From positions 1 to 64,000 of the forward strand of contig NZ_RXOM01000054.1 in NCBI RefSeq assembly GCF_008692195.1: a DNA stretch of 64,000 nucleotides, in the 5' to 3' direction. The stretch is from Salegentibacter sp. R32. GTDB lineage: Bacteria; Bacteroidota; Bacteroidia; Flavobacteriales; Flavobacteriaceae. Below are positions 1-9,231 of this stretch, in pieces (position 1 is the stretch's first letter; each line of letters begins with the position of its first letter). The notes under the pieces were generated by a model. The model had not been told where the DNA came from, did no database searches, and saw only the letters and a program-made list of their open reading frames with translations. The translations under genes and the position numbers were made by a program.

Positions 1-64
1 CTTTAAAATGGTTCCGACAAGCTTCCTCACTATCAAAATGTGCTGTAAACGTGAATATATTCAT
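1..64 (-). CDS. Start of an IS1595-type (ISXO2-like) transposase, cut by the window edge
   Basis: Reading leftward from an ATG at 64, the open frame gives 21 residues that begin MNIFTFTAHFDSEEACRNHF and then leave the window. The FDSEEACRNHF stretch resembles the start of the zinc-ribbon domain that opens IS1595/ISXO2-like transposases (pattern F-x-x-E-x-x-C-R-x-x-L/F). Only the first part is visible, so neither the catalytic domain nor the terminal inverted repeat can be checked. If correct, an insertion sequence lies just left of this window and its end may fall between here and the GIY-YIG gene at 110. The call rests on few residues. Confidence 0.45.
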   Translation of the reverse strand, partial: MNIFTFTAHFDSEEACRNHFK

Positions 65-109
65 ACCATTGATTTTGAAGTAAATATAAGAAAAAATATC
101 GAGTTATGA

Positions 110-412
110 GTGTTTACGGATATTCAATTTGTGTTATGTGCAGATAATTCTTACTATATCGGGATTACAAATAATTTAGAAAAAAGAATTGAACAGCATA
201 ATGAAGGAATAAATAGAAGGAGTTATACTTTTAAGAGAAGACCAGTAACTTTAAAATGGAATATTCAGTGTACTAACCCAGAAGAGGCAATTAAAATTGA
301 AAAACAACTTAAAGGTTGGTCTAGAAAAAAGAAAGAAGCTCTAATTAAAGAAAATTGGCAAGACCTTGTTCGATTTTCAAAAAACCATACTCAATTTGGA
401 AAGCCTGAGTAA
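110..412 (+). CDS. Small GIY-YIG domain protein with an irregular N-terminus
   Basis: About 100 residues, the size of the short stand-alone GIY-YIG (UhpP/YhbQ-like) putative endonucleases. The family core is clear: CADNSYYIGITNNLEKRIEQH, then a conserved basic middle part and EAIKIEKQLKGWSRKKKEAL near the end. The N-terminus is not normal. Family members usually start with a Y-V-Y-I-L strand that supplies the first catalytic tyrosine; here the frame opens with a GTG at 110 and reads DIQFVLC at that place. An ATG at 106 lies in another frame and reads MSVYGYS before diverging. A small indel near 115-125 may have damaged the gene, or the start is simply diverged. It sits beside a probable insertion sequence. 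Substrate unknown. Confidence 0.7.
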   Translation: MFTDIQFVLCADNSYYIGITNNLEKRIEQHNEGINRRSYTFKRRPVTLKWNIQCTNPEEAIKIEKQLKGWSRKKKEALIKENWQDLVRFSKNHTQFGKPE

Positions 413-427
413 TCATCGGGTTGATAA

Positions 428-454
428 ACACTTCGACAAGCTCAGTGTGACACT
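428..454. repeat. Short palindromic intergenic repeat
   Basis: The stretch contains ACACT-TCGACAAGCTC-AGTGT, a 5-bp perfect stem around a 10-base loop, followed by GACACT. The sequence ACTTCGACAAGCTCAGTGTG is of a kind I know as a dispersed intergenic repeat in flavobacterial genomes. It lies between the GIY-YIG gene and pbpC, has no adjacent T-run and is therefore unlikely to be a terminator. Only one copy is seen in this window. Confidence 0.45.
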
Positions 455-492
455 CAACTAATTTTTACAATAAATTCAGAATAAAATCAAAA

Positions 493-2841
493 ATGCTTCA
501 CTTTCTTAAAAAACACCCTATCAAAATAGGATTATTATTTATTCTGGGAATGGTGTGGCTTTTTTGTTTGCCAAAACAACTTTTTAACGAACCTACTTCT
601 ACGGTTCTAAAAAGTCGGGAAGGTTTGATGTTGGGAGCCCGCATTGCCGAGGACGGGCAATGGCGATTTCCTGAGCAAGACAGCATTCCGTATAGATTTG
701 AGCAATGTATTCTGAATTTTGAAGATGAATATTTTTATTGGCATCCTGGTTTTAATCCGGTAGCGATCACCAAGGCGCTTTGGGAAAACCTTACCACAGA
801 AGATCGCCGTGGCGGAAGCACGCTTACGCAACAAGTGATTCGACTATCACGTAAAAACCAAGAGCGGACTTACTGGGAAAAAGTGATTGAAATTTTTCAA
901 GCTACGCGATTAGAACTTCGTTTCAGCAAAAAAGAAATTCTCAACCTTTATGCAACTTACGCTCCGTTTGGCGGAAATGTCGTCGGTTTAGAAACTGCGT
1001 CTTGGCGCTATTTTGGTCTTTCTTCACAAGATTTAAGTTGGGGACAGGCGGCAGCTTTAGCAGTTTTGCCCAACGCACCGGCATTAATATTCCCCGGGAA
1101 AAATGAGAAAATCTTTCAACAAAAACGCGACCGATTATTACTAAAGCTTTTTGAAAATGAAGTGATCGACCAAACCACCTATGAATTAGCCTTAGCTGAG
1201 AAACTTCCGGGAAAACCTTTTCCGCTACCGGAACTAACTCCGCACCTTACTGAAAAATTGAGAAATGACCATAAAGGAACGCAGTTAACCTCAACGATCA
1301 ATTATTCGCTTCAACAGCAAATTAATGAGATCGCTCGTAAAAATTACAAAGCTTTACGCCAAAATGAAATTCATAACCTTGCGATTTTAGTTCTTGATGT
1401 GAATACGCGAGAAGTTTTAGCCTATGTGGGAAATTCGTCAACTACAGCGGAACACGATCATTTTGTAGATATTATTCAGCGACCGCGAAGTACAGGCAGT
1501 ATTTTAAAACCCTTTTTATATGCTGCGATGCTTAACGAAGGAAGTTTGCTTCCGCATACGCTCGTTGCCGATGTTCCTACTTCGGTGAACGGTTATAGTC
1601 CGCAAAATTTTGATAAAGAATTTCATGGCGCTGTTCCCGCAAGTGTCGCTTTAGCTAAATCGCTAAACGTGCCGGCGGTTCGTATGCTTCAGGATTATGG
1701 CTTGCAAAAATTTTATCATCAGCTCGAAAAACTTCAGCAAAAAAATATTAACAAGTCTGCAGGTTATTATGGGCTTTCACTAATTCTAGGCGGCGCAGAA
1801 AGTTCTCTTTGGGGTATCACAAATGCTTATGCCGGAATGGCTTCAACTTTAAATCATTTTAATTCTTCTTCTAGCGAATATAAACCGAATGAATTTTTAG
1901 AACCGATTTATAAGTTGAAGAAAAAAGCTGACTTCGGAAAAAATCAATTTCAGCCGAAAGTATTTCATGCCGGAGCTATTTATCATACACTGAAAACCTT
2001 AGAAGAAGTTAATCGCCCAAGCGGAGAAGAAAACTGGAATTTCTTTTCACACTCACAAGCCATTTCTTGGAAAACCGGTACGAGCTACGGTTTTAAAGAT
2101 GCTTGGGCTGTAGGAGTTAATGCTCGTTATGCGGTTGGTGTTTGGGTAGGAAATGCCGATGGCGAAGGCCGACCGGGATTAACAGGTTTGCAAGCTGCCG
2201 CTCCCATTTTATTTGAAAGTTTTGATAAATTACCTAAAGCTGATGTATTTCAAATTCCTTATGATGAATTGGTTGAAGCTGAAATTTGCTCGAAAAGCGG
2301 TCATTTAGCCGGAATTTATTGTCAAGAAACAAAACAAGAATTAATTCCGAAATATGGAACTCGAACCAATTCTTGCCCTTATCACAAGCAAGTATTTTTA
2401 GATGAATCGGAGCAATTTCAGGTGAATTCTTCTTGTTATGAACTGGCAGAAATGAAGGTAAACAACTGGTTTTCGCTTCCGCCGGTGATGGAATATTATT
2501 ATGCACCCAAACATCCGGAATACAAAAGTCTTCCTCCATTTAAGTCGGGCTGCCTCAAAGAAGGAGAAAAATTGATGCAGTTTATCTTTCCGAAGAAAAA
2601 TGAAGCGATCTTACTTCCGAAGAATTTTAAAGAAGAAACCAATCCGGTGGTTTTTAAATTAGCACATCGCAATCCCGATACGAAAGTTTATTGGTATATC
2701 GACAAAAAATTTATTGAAGCTACACAGACTTTCCACGAAATCACCTATCAACCAGAACCCGGCGAACATCTGTTGACGGTAACCGATCAACAAGGGAATA
2801 GTTTATCGATAAAAATAGAAATAGAAAAGGATCTCAATTAA
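493..2841 (+). CDS. pbpC: Penicillin-binding protein 1C (bifunctional peptidoglycan synthase)
   Basis: Polymerises lipid II glycan strands and cross-links peptides in the periplasm. The 782-residue length fits PBP1C. An N-terminal membrane anchor lies at about residues 11-27. The glycosyltransferase 51 domain follows, with the catalytic-glutamate motif EDEYFYWHPG at 77-86 and RRGGSTLTQQ at 105-114. The transpeptidase domain has SILK at 336-339 (SxxK serine), SLN at 390-392 (SxN) and KTGT at 527-530. The last ~90 residues look like the BiPBP_C domain typical of PBP1C. It appears monocistronic. The ATG at 493 directly precedes the anchor. In other bacteria PbpC often sits beside an alpha-2-macroglobulin gene; that partner is not next to it here. 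Confidence 0.93.
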   Translation: MLHFLKKHPIKIGLLFILGMVWLFCLPKQLFNEPTSTVLKSREGLMLGARIAEDGQWRFPEQDSIPYRFEQCILNFEDEYFYWHPGFNPVAITKALWENLTTEDRRGGSTLTQQVIRLSRKNQERTYWEKVIEIFQATRLELRFSKKEILNLYATYAPFGGNVVGLETASWRYFGLSSQDLSWGQAAALAVLPNAPALIFPGKNEKIFQQKRDRLLLKLFENEVIDQTTYELALAEKLPGKPFPLPELTPHLTEKLRNDHKGTQLTSTINYSLQQQINEIARKNYKALRQNEIHNLAILVLDVNTREVLAYVGNSSTTAEHDHFVDIIQRPRSTGSILKPFLYAAMLNEGSLLPHTLVADVPTSVNGYSPQNFDKEFHGAVPASVALAKSLNVPAVRMLQDYGLQKFYHQLEKLQQKNINKSAGYYGLSLILGGAESSLWGITNAYAGMASTLNHFNSSSSEYKPNEFLEPIYKLKKKADFGKNQFQPKVFHAGAIYHTLKTLEEVNRPSGEENWNFFSHSQAISWKTGTSYGFKDAWAVGVNARYAVGVWVGNADGEGRPGLTGLQAAAPILFESFDKLPKADVFQIPYDELVEAEICSKSGHLAGIYCQETKQELIPKYGTRTNSCPYHKQVFLDESEQFQVNSSCYELAEMKVNNWFSLPPVMEYYYAPKHPEYKSLPPFKSGCLKEGEKLMQFIFPKKNEAILLPKNFKEETNPVVFKLAHRNPDTKVYWYIDKKFIEATQTFHEITYQPEPGEHLLTVTDQQGNSLSIKIEIEKDLN

Positions 2842-2916
2842 ACCATCGTAGCCCCTTTTAGTCCAAAACAAACAAATCCGTTAAGAGTTTATTTAACGTT
2901 TTTTTAAGTTTTTATA

Positions 2917-2934
2917 GTTCGGTTAATTCCGAAC
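2917..2934. promoter_or_regulatory. Candidate operator of the GbsR-like repressor
   Basis: GTTCGG (2917-2922) and CCGAAC (2929-2934) form a perfect 6-bp inverted repeat around TTAATT. It lies six bases upstream of the -7 element at 2941-2948, so a bound dimer would cover the spacer between -33 and -7. Position and symmetry fit autorepression by the regulator encoded just downstream. Binding is inferred. Confidence 0.6.
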
Positions 2935-2940
2935 CAATTG

Positions 2941-2948
2941 TATATTTG
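2941..2948 (+). promoter_or_regulatory. Promoter -7 element of the efflux operon
   Basis: TATATTTG is an exact match to the Bacteroidota -7 consensus TAnnTTTG. It lies 29 bases before the ATG of the regulator gene at 2978. A convincing -33 TTG is not obvious because the expected place is T-rich. Confidence 0.6.
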
Positions 2949-2977
2949 CAAACTTAAAACAAAAAAGCTAGAGTATT

Positions 2978-3469
2978 ATGAGCTGTTCGGAACATAAGAA
3001 AAAACTAATTGAAGAGGTTGGTTTGCACTTTGAGCAAACTCATCAAATATCTCCGTTAGCAGCGAGAATCTATGCTATTATGATTCTTTCTCCCTACGAG
3101 GGTCACACTTTTGAAGAAATTCTAGATATAACATGTGCAAGCAAAAGTTCAGTATCTACTCAACTTAATCTTTTAATTCAACTTAAAAAGGTAGAGTATT
3201 TCACAAAACCCGGTGATAGAAAAAGATATTTCAGAGCCTCTAAACGATATTTGATAAACACCTTACAAGAAAATTTAGAATCCATAAATGCAGAAATTAA
3301 GTTTATGGACAAAATCTCAGAATTCAATGCTAAATACAACAAAAACAAATTTGAAAAATATGGTGAATTCTCTAAATTATTTAAAGGATATCTTATTAAC
3401 CAAAAAGAGAATATGAAAGATACGATTGAAAAAATGTCAAACCTCACAGAAGAACTTACAGATAAATAA
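2978..3469 (+). CDS. GbsR/MarR-like winged-helix transcriptional regulator
   Basis: 163 residues of the GbsR (COG1510) group of MarR-like regulators, cytoplasmic. The winged helix spans roughly residues 30-95: TFEEILDITCASKSSVSTQL is the helix-turn-helix part and KPGDRKRYFRAS the wing. A long helical C-terminal half probably serves dimerisation. It is the first gene of a regulator-adaptor-pump-OMF cluster, all on the same strand, with 24 bases to the adaptor gene. In Bacteroidota such regulators commonly precede RND efflux genes. The inverted repeat at 2917-2934 overlapping its promoter suggests autoregulation. The inducing ligand cannot be told. Confidence 0.85.
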   Translation: MSCSEHKKKLIEEVGLHFEQTHQISPLAARIYAIMILSPYEGHTFEEILDITCASKSSVSTQLNLLIQLKKVEYFTKPGDRKRYFRASKRYLINTLQENLESINAEIKFMDKISEFNAKYNKNKFEKYGEFSKLFKGYLINQKENMKDTIEKMSNLTEELTDK

Positions 3470-3493
3470 ATTAACCTACTTACATAATAACAC

Positions 3494-4624
3494 ATGAGAA
3501 ACTTAATTAAACATATCGCACTTATAACGGGAGTTTTTGTACTTATTTCCTGTGGTGAAGATAAAGAAGCTCAACAGCAACAAGCCCATAATCAACAAGC
3601 CCCTCCATTTCCTGTAATTACTATTCCTACTAAAAGTGTTACAGGTTATAAATCTTACCCCACGAGTATTGAAGGGGTTGTGAATAGTGATGTACGAGCT
3701 AAAGTTCAAGGGTATATACAAGAAGTATTAGTTGATGAAGGTGAGAAAGTAAAAAAAGGGCAAGCCTTATTTAAGTTAGAAACGCAATCTCTATCTCAAG
3801 ATGCGGCAGCAGCAAAAGCTAATGTAAATGCAGCTCAAGTGGAAGTTAATAAACTAAAGCCTCTTGTAGAAAAAGACATTATTAGTAATGTACAACTAGA
3901 AACAGCCAAAGCAAAATTAGAGCAAGCAAGAAGTAACTATCAAAGTATTGCCGCAAATATTGGGTATGCTACTGTAAAAAGTCCTGTTGACGGTTATGTA
4001 GGCTCTATCAATTACCGTCAAGGAACACTTATAAGCCCTTCTGACACCACCCCTCTTACCACGGTTTCGGACATCGAAGAGGTGTATGCTTTTTTCACTA
4101 TGAATGAGAGCGATTATTTAGATTTTATTCAAGAAACAAAAGGAGCATCTCTGCAAGAAAAAGTAAACAATTTTCCTCCTGTTTTATTAAACCTTGCCAA
4201 TGGTAAAACGTATAGTGAAAAAGGGAAAATTCAAACGGTAACTGGACAAATTAATGAAAATACAGGTACTGTAAGTTTTAGAGCAATTTTCGAGAACCCT
4301 AATCATCTCTTGACCAATGGAAATAGCGGAACTATTAAAATCCCTGTGAATTACGAAGATGCCGTGGTAGTACCCCAATCTTCCACTTACGAGCAACAAG
4401 GCCAAGTCTTAATTTACAAAATAGGCAAAGACAATAAAGTTGCTTCTTCCGTAATTTCAGTAAAAGATGAAGTAGGAAATTTTTATGTAGTTGAAGAAGG
4501 AGTAAAAGAAGGAGATAAAATTGTGGGGAAAGGTGTTGGAAAATTAAGGAACGGAACGGCTATTTCTCCACAAGAAACACCTTTTGACAGCATTGCAAAA
4601 CCCATCGAAACAGTATTTAAATAA
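3494..4624 (+). CDS. RND efflux periplasmic adaptor (membrane fusion) lipoprotein
   Basis: 376 residues, AcrA/MexA type. The signal peptide ends in a lipobox LISC with Cys20, so the protein should be lipidated and anchored in the inner membrane facing the periplasm. The barrel-sandwich and hairpin follow: VNSDVRAKVQGYIQEVLVDE (about 56-75) is the first half-lipoyl motif, an Ala/Gln-rich helical hairpin runs over about 95-150, and ATVKSPVDGYVGSINYRQGT closes the lipoyl domain. Beta-barrel and membrane-proximal domains fill the rest. It lies between the regulator gene and the RND pump (20-base gap) and should link pump and outer membrane factor. Confidence 0.92.
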   Translation: MRNLIKHIALITGVFVLISCGEDKEAQQQQAHNQQAPPFPVITIPTKSVTGYKSYPTSIEGVVNSDVRAKVQGYIQEVLVDEGEKVKKGQALFKLETQSLSQDAAAAKANVNAAQVEVNKLKPLVEKDIISNVQLETAKAKLEQARSNYQSIAANIGYATVKSPVDGYVGSINYRQGTLISPSDTTPLTTVSDIEEVYAFFTMNESDYLDFIQETKGASLQEKVNNFPPVLLNLANGKTYSEKGKIQTVTGQINENTGTVSFRAIFENPNHLLTNGNSGTIKIPVNYEDAVVVPQSSTYEQQGQVLIYKIGKDNKVASSVISVKDEVGNFYVVEEGVKEGDKIVGKGVGKLRNGTAISPQETPFDSIAKPIETVFK

Positions 4625-4644
4625 TAAAAATTGAGCAATAAATC

Positions 4645-7600
4645 ATGCTAAAAACTTTTATAGAGCGGCCGGTACTTTCTACCGTAATCTCAATAATCAT
4701 AGTAATATTAGGTGTTCTGGGGCTTACCACACTACCTATTGAACAATATCCTGATATCGCTCCACCAACGGTAAAAGTTACAACAACTTATCCCGGAGCC
4801 AATGCAGAAACTATTTTAGAGAGTGTAATCATTCCTTTAGAAGAGCAAATTAACGGTGTAGAAGGGATGACTTATCTAACTTCTACTGCTACAAATAATG
4901 GAACTGCTGAAATAACGGTTTATTTCGATCAGAACGTAGATCCTGATATCGCTGCCGTAAACGTACAGAACCGGGTAGCCAGAGCAAACCCTTTACTTCC
5001 CGCAGAGGTAAAGCAAACTGGTGTTCTTACGCAAAAACAGCAAACCAGTTCATTAATGTTTTTGTCTTTTTACACGACCAACGAGAATTACAGTTCTACC
5101 TATTTACAGAACTACCTAAAAATTAATGTAATACCTGAACTACAAAGGGTTAATGGTGTGGGAGATGTAAATGTATTCTCTCAACAAGATTATGCGATGC
5201 GTATTTGGTTAAAACCAGAAAAATTAGCGGCATACAACTTAATCCCCTCAGATGTTACAGCTGCTTTAAACGAGCAAAGCTTAGAAGCTGCTGCAGGATC
5301 TTTAGGGGAAAACAGTGGTGAAGCTTTTGCTTATGTAATAAAATATAGTGGTCGTTTTAAAACTGAAAAACAATATTCAGATATAATTATTAAAGCCTTA
5401 GGGAATGGTCAATATTTAAAACTTGAAGACGTTGCAGAAATAGAATTAGATGCCCAGACTTATAACAAAAAATCAATTACAGATGGTTACCCAAGTATTA
5501 ACATGGCCATCTACCAAACTAAAGGTTCTAATGCACAAGAAATAATTGAAGAAATTAAATCTAGATTAGATGTGCTTGAAGAAGATTTTCCTGATGGAGT
5601 TAAAACCTTAATTCCGTATGATACTAATGAGTTCTTGAATGCCTCTATCGATAAAGTAGTACATACTTTAATTGAAGCTTTTATTTTGGTATTTATTGTA
5701 GTATTTATTTTTCTCCAAGATTTCAGATCCACTTTAATCCCAGCTATCGCAGTGCCGGTTTCTATTGTTGGTACTTTCTTTTTCTTGAATCTTTTCGGTT
5801 TTTCCATAAACCTACTTACGTTATTTGCTTTGGTATTAGCTATTGGTATTGTAGTAGATGATGCTATTGTAGTGGTAGAAGCGGTGCATGCTAAAATAGA
5901 TGAAGGGGCCAAAAGCTCAAAAAAAGCTACTTTAAATGCTATGCACGAAATTTCTGGAGCAATTATTTCAATTACTTTAGTAATGGCTGCCGTATTTGTT
6001 CCCGTAACATTTATACAAGGGCCTACAGGGGTATTCTACAAACAATTTGGAATCACATTAATTGTAGCTATTGTAATTTCGGCAGTAAACGCATTAACCC
6101 TAAGTCCAGCATTATGTGCTTTATTTTTAAAACCTCATAGTGAAGAGGAAAAGAAGAAGAGTTTTCTACAGAGATTTTACAACGCTTTTAATCGTGGTTT
6201 TAATGCCACTATCCACCGATATGGAAAGTCATTAGGTTTTCTTTATAAAAATAAATGGATAACTTTTCTTATTCTGGCCCTATCGATTGTTGGAATTTGG
6301 TGGTCTTCTACTACTACCCCAACAGGATTTATACCTAACGAAGATAGAGGAATTGTATTTGCAAATATAGAATTGCCAGCAGGGGCAACTTTAGACCGTA
6401 CCCATCAGGTCAATGAAAATCTATACCATAAAGTCAAAGATTTACCGGGAGTAGAGGCCGTTTCAATGATTGATGGGGTAAGTTTATTAAGTGGTCAAGG
6501 GGGTAATTACGCATTAGGTTTTATAAAACTTAAAAATTGGGAGGAAAGAGAGGAAGATTCACTCTCTGTAGATGCAATTACCAAGCGATTATTTGGTATT
6601 GCTGCTACCATACCTGATGCAAATATCATCTTCTTTGCACCGCCAAGTGTACCTGGCTTTAGTGCTTCTGCAGGTGCCGAAGTAAATTTATTGGATCAAT
6701 CCGGGGGTGCTTTTACAGAACTGGATAAAACCAACCAAGAGTTTATTCAATCACTTATGCAACATCCGGAAGTTCAATATGCGCAATCTGCTTTCAATAC
6801 AAGATATCCCCAATACGAAATGGACATTAATGTTCCTGTTGCCAAAGAAAAAGGAGTTTCCATAAGTAGTATTTTTACAACATTACAAGGGTATATTGGG
6901 GGAATTTATGCAGCAGATTTTGCCAGATTCGGAAAACAATACCGTGTTTATATTCAATCACTTCCCGAAGACAGAACTTCTGAAAGTGATTTAAATAAAC
7001 TTTTTGTAAGAACCAACAGTGGCGAAATGGCACCGATTACTCAATTTATTTCTCTTAAAAGGGTATATGGACCCCAGGCAGTAACACGTTTTAATTTATT
7101 TAACTCGACCAAACTTACGGTAGCCATGAATCCAGGATATAGTACGGGTGATGCTATTAATATTATTAATGAAGAAGTTGAAAAATTACCTAATAACTAT
7201 AACACAGCTTATTCTGGTTTAACACGAGAAGAAGTGAATGCAGGTAATCAAACAACCATGATTTTTATCTTATGTTTAGTGTTTGTTTACTTCTTGCTTT
7301 CAGCGCAATATGAAAGTTACTTATTGCCATTATCAGTAATCCTTTCTTTACCGTTAGGTGTATTTGGAGCTTATTTTTCAATTAAAATATTGGGACTCCA
7401 AAATAACATTTATTTCCAGATCGCACTTATTATGCTTATAGGTTTATTAGCCAAAAATGCCATCTTAATTGTAGAGTTTGCCATCCAACGACGAAAACGT
7501 GGAGAATCTATTGTAGATGCAGCAATCGACGGAGCAAAAGCACGTTTGCGACCTATTTTAATGACCTCTTTCGCCTTTATTTTAGGTTTAATGCCACTGG

Positions 7601-7788
7601 TATTAGCTAATGGAGTTGGAGCGATAGGAAACAGATCGATTGGTACTGGAGCTGTTGGCGGCTTGTTAATAGGAACATTATTAGGTGTATTCTTAATCCC
7701 CATCCTGTTTATCATGTTCCAATGGTTACAAGAGAAAATTTCCGGTGAACCTAAATTTATTGTTGAATCTACTGAAGAAAACAAATAA
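4645..7788 (+). CDS. RND multidrug efflux pump, HAE1 (AcrB-like) permease
   Basis: 1047 residues, the standard length for hydrophobe/amphiphile RND pumps. It starts MLKTFIERPVLSTVISIIIV, giving TM1, followed by a large porter loop with TLPIEQYPDIAPPTVKVTTT. TM4 carries GIVVDDAIVVVE near residue 400, with the paired aspartates needed for proton transfer. The internal repeat recurs in the second half (LLAKNAILIVEFA in TM10). TM11-12 end in a short cytoplasmic tail. It is an inner membrane, proton-driven exporter working with the flanking adaptor and outer membrane genes. Substrates cannot be predicted; HAE1 pumps carry drugs, detergents or bile-like compounds. Confidence 0.95.
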   Translation: MLKTFIERPVLSTVISIIIVILGVLGLTTLPIEQYPDIAPPTVKVTTTYPGANAETILESVIIPLEEQINGVEGMTYLTSTATNNGTAEITVYFDQNVDPDIAAVNVQNRVARANPLLPAEVKQTGVLTQKQQTSSLMFLSFYTTNENYSSTYLQNYLKINVIPELQRVNGVGDVNVFSQQDYAMRIWLKPEKLAAYNLIPSDVTAALNEQSLEAAAGSLGENSGEAFAYVIKYSGRFKTEKQYSDIIIKALGNGQYLKLEDVAEIELDAQTYNKKSITDGYPSINMAIYQTKGSNAQEIIEEIKSRLDVLEEDFPDGVKTLIPYDTNEFLNASIDKVVHTLIEAFILVFIVVFIFLQDFRSTLIPAIAVPVSIVGTFFFLNLFGFSINLLTLFALVLAIGIVVDDAIVVVEAVHAKIDEGAKSSKKATLNAMHEISGAIISITLVMAAVFVPVTFIQGPTGVFYKQFGITLIVAIVISAVNALTLSPALCALFLKPHSEEEKKKSFLQRFYNAFNRGFNATIHRYGKSLGFLYKNKWITFLILALSIVGIWWSSTTTPTGFIPNEDRGIVFANIELPAGATLDRTHQVNENLYHKVKDLPGVEAVSMIDGVSLLSGQGGNYALGFIKLKNWEEREEDSLSVDAITKRLFGIAATIPDANIIFFAPPSVPGFSASAGAEVNLLDQSGGAFTELDKTNQEFIQSLMQHPEVQYAQSAFNTRYPQYEMDINVPVAKEKGVSISSIFTTLQGYIGGIYAADFARFGKQYRVYIQSLPEDRTSESDLNKLFVRTNSGEMAPITQFISLKRVYGPQAVTRFNLFNSTKLTVAMNPGYSTGDAINIINEEVEKLPNNYNTAYSGLTREEVNAGNQTTMIFILCLVFVYFLLSAQYESYLLPLSVILSLPLGVFGAYFSIKILGLQNNIYFQIALIMLIGLLAKNAILIVEFAIQRRKRGESIVDAAIDGAKARLRPILMTSFAFILGLMPLVLANGVGAIGNRSIGTGAVGGLLIGTLLGVFLIPILFIMFQWLQEKISGEPKFIVESTEENK

Positions 7789-7789
7789 T

Positions 7790-9199
7790 ATGAAACCTAT
7801 TTTGAAACATATAAGTTGGCAAAAAGCAGTTTTACTTACACTGGCTGTCACTTCTCTTCAAAGTTGTTTTGTGGCGAAAGACTACAAGCAACCCGATATT
7901 GTTAACGAAAATTATTTTAGAACCGACAGTATTCCGCAAGACAGCCTAACAATGGCCAATGTTTCTTGGCGAGATATGTTTACCGATCCCGTTTTGCAAG
8001 ATTACATTGATGAAGGGCTTGCTAACAATATTGATATTCGGGTAGCGCTTCAGCAAATACTTTATGCTGAAGCTTACTTGAAGCAAGGAAAAGCCGGTTA
8101 TTTTCCTTCAATTACAGGAAATGCGTCGGTAACTCACCAAGAGCTTTCATCAAATAGCCAGTTTGGAGGTTTCTTCTCTTCGTTAGATCAATATGAAATT
8201 AGTGCAGATCTTTCTTGGGAAGCTGATATTTGGGGGAAAATTAGAAGTCAAAAAAGAGCTTACGAAGCTTCTTATTTACAAAGCGTGGCCGCACACCAAG
8301 CGGTAAAAACTACGCTTATTTCTAACATTGCTTCTACGTATTATCAATTGCTTTCGTTAGACGAGCAACGTAAAGTCACCGAGAGAACAATTGAAAACCG
8401 AGAAAAAAGTTTAGAAACCAACAAAGCTTTAAAAGAAGCCGGAAACATTACTGAAGTTGGTGTAAAACAAACCGAAGCGCAGCTTTATACAGCCCAAGCT
8501 TTATTGGTAGATATTAATAATCAAATTCGATTATTAGAAAACACGATGTCTATTTTATTAGGTAAAGAACCACAAGACATTAACCGAAGTGTTTTAGCCG
8601 ATCAAACAATTGAAACCGAATTAAAAACCGGAGTTCCTGCACAATTATTAAGAAACAGACCCGATGTAATTCAGGCAGAATATGGCTTGGTAAATGCTTT
8701 TGAAATGACCAATGTTGCCCGAGCTAATTTCTATCCTTCATTAACATTAACAGCAACAGGAGGTTTTCAATCTTTAGATTTGGGAGAGCTTATAGATACC
8801 AATTCATTATTTGCCACGATTGTAGGAGGTATTACGCAACCCATTTTTCAGCGTAGACAAATAAAAACGCAATACGAAGCTTCACAAGCGCAACAAGAAC
8901 AAGCTAGACTTCAGTTTAGACAAGCTTTCTTAACGGCGACAAAAGAGGTGGCCGATGCTTTATATAACTATGAAGCGGCAAGCGATAAAATCGAAATAAA
9001 AGAAAAAGAATATAGTGCTTATGAAACCGCAACTAATTATTCGCAAGAATTGTTAGATAATGGTTTAGCCAATTATTTAGAAGTTTTAACGGCAAGAGAA
9101 AATGCGTTAAACTCTAGATTAGACTTGATCAACGCTAAGTATTCACAATTAAATTCGATGGTGAATTTATATGAAGCTTTAGGCGGCGGATGGCAATAA
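7790..9199 (+). CDS. RND outer membrane factor, NodT/OprM-type lipoprotein
   Basis: TolC-like channel forming the outer part of the efflux system. I use the ATG at 7790, one base after the pump stop codon, because it directly starts a signal peptide with lipobox LQSC (Cys26). A longer frame back to 7745 would overlap the pump gene and is less likely. Two tandem outer membrane efflux domains are visible: about residues 45-255, with the long helix around YLQSVAAHQAVKTTLISNIA, and about 270-465, with RNRPDVIQAEYGLVNAF and the final helix GLANYLEVLTARENALNSR. It is the last gene of the operon, followed by a strong terminator. Confidence 0.92.
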   Translation: MKPILKHISWQKAVLLTLAVTSLQSCFVAKDYKQPDIVNENYFRTDSIPQDSLTMANVSWRDMFTDPVLQDYIDEGLANNIDIRVALQQILYAEAYLKQGKAGYFPSITGNASVTHQELSSNSQFGGFFSSLDQYEISADLSWEADIWGKIRSQKRAYEASYLQSVAAHQAVKTTLISNIASTYYQLLSLDEQRKVTERTIENREKSLETNKALKEAGNITEVGVKQTEAQLYTAQALLVDINNQIRLLENTMSILLGKEPQDINRSVLADQTIETELKTGVPAQLLRNRPDVIQAEYGLVNAFEMTNVARANFYPSLTLTATGGFQSLDLGELIDTNSLFATIVGGITQPIFQRRQIKTQYEASQAQQEQARLQFRQAFLTATKEVADALYNYEAASDKIEIKEKEYSAYETATNYSQELLDNGLANYLEVLTARENALNSRLDLINAKYSQLNSMVNLYEALGGGWQ

Positions 9200-9231
9200 G
9201 CATTTATAGTTTGTAATTTTTGGTTAGTAGT

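Noticed and set aside
5511-5912. Long antisense frame within the RND pump gene
   Set aside because: Low-complexity Ser/Thr/Lys-rich translation, shadow of the well-conserved pump coding frame.
7745-7789. Longer N-terminus for the outer membrane factor
   Set aside because: The extra 15 residues overlap the pump gene and precede a complete lipoprotein signal that begins at the ATG at 7790.
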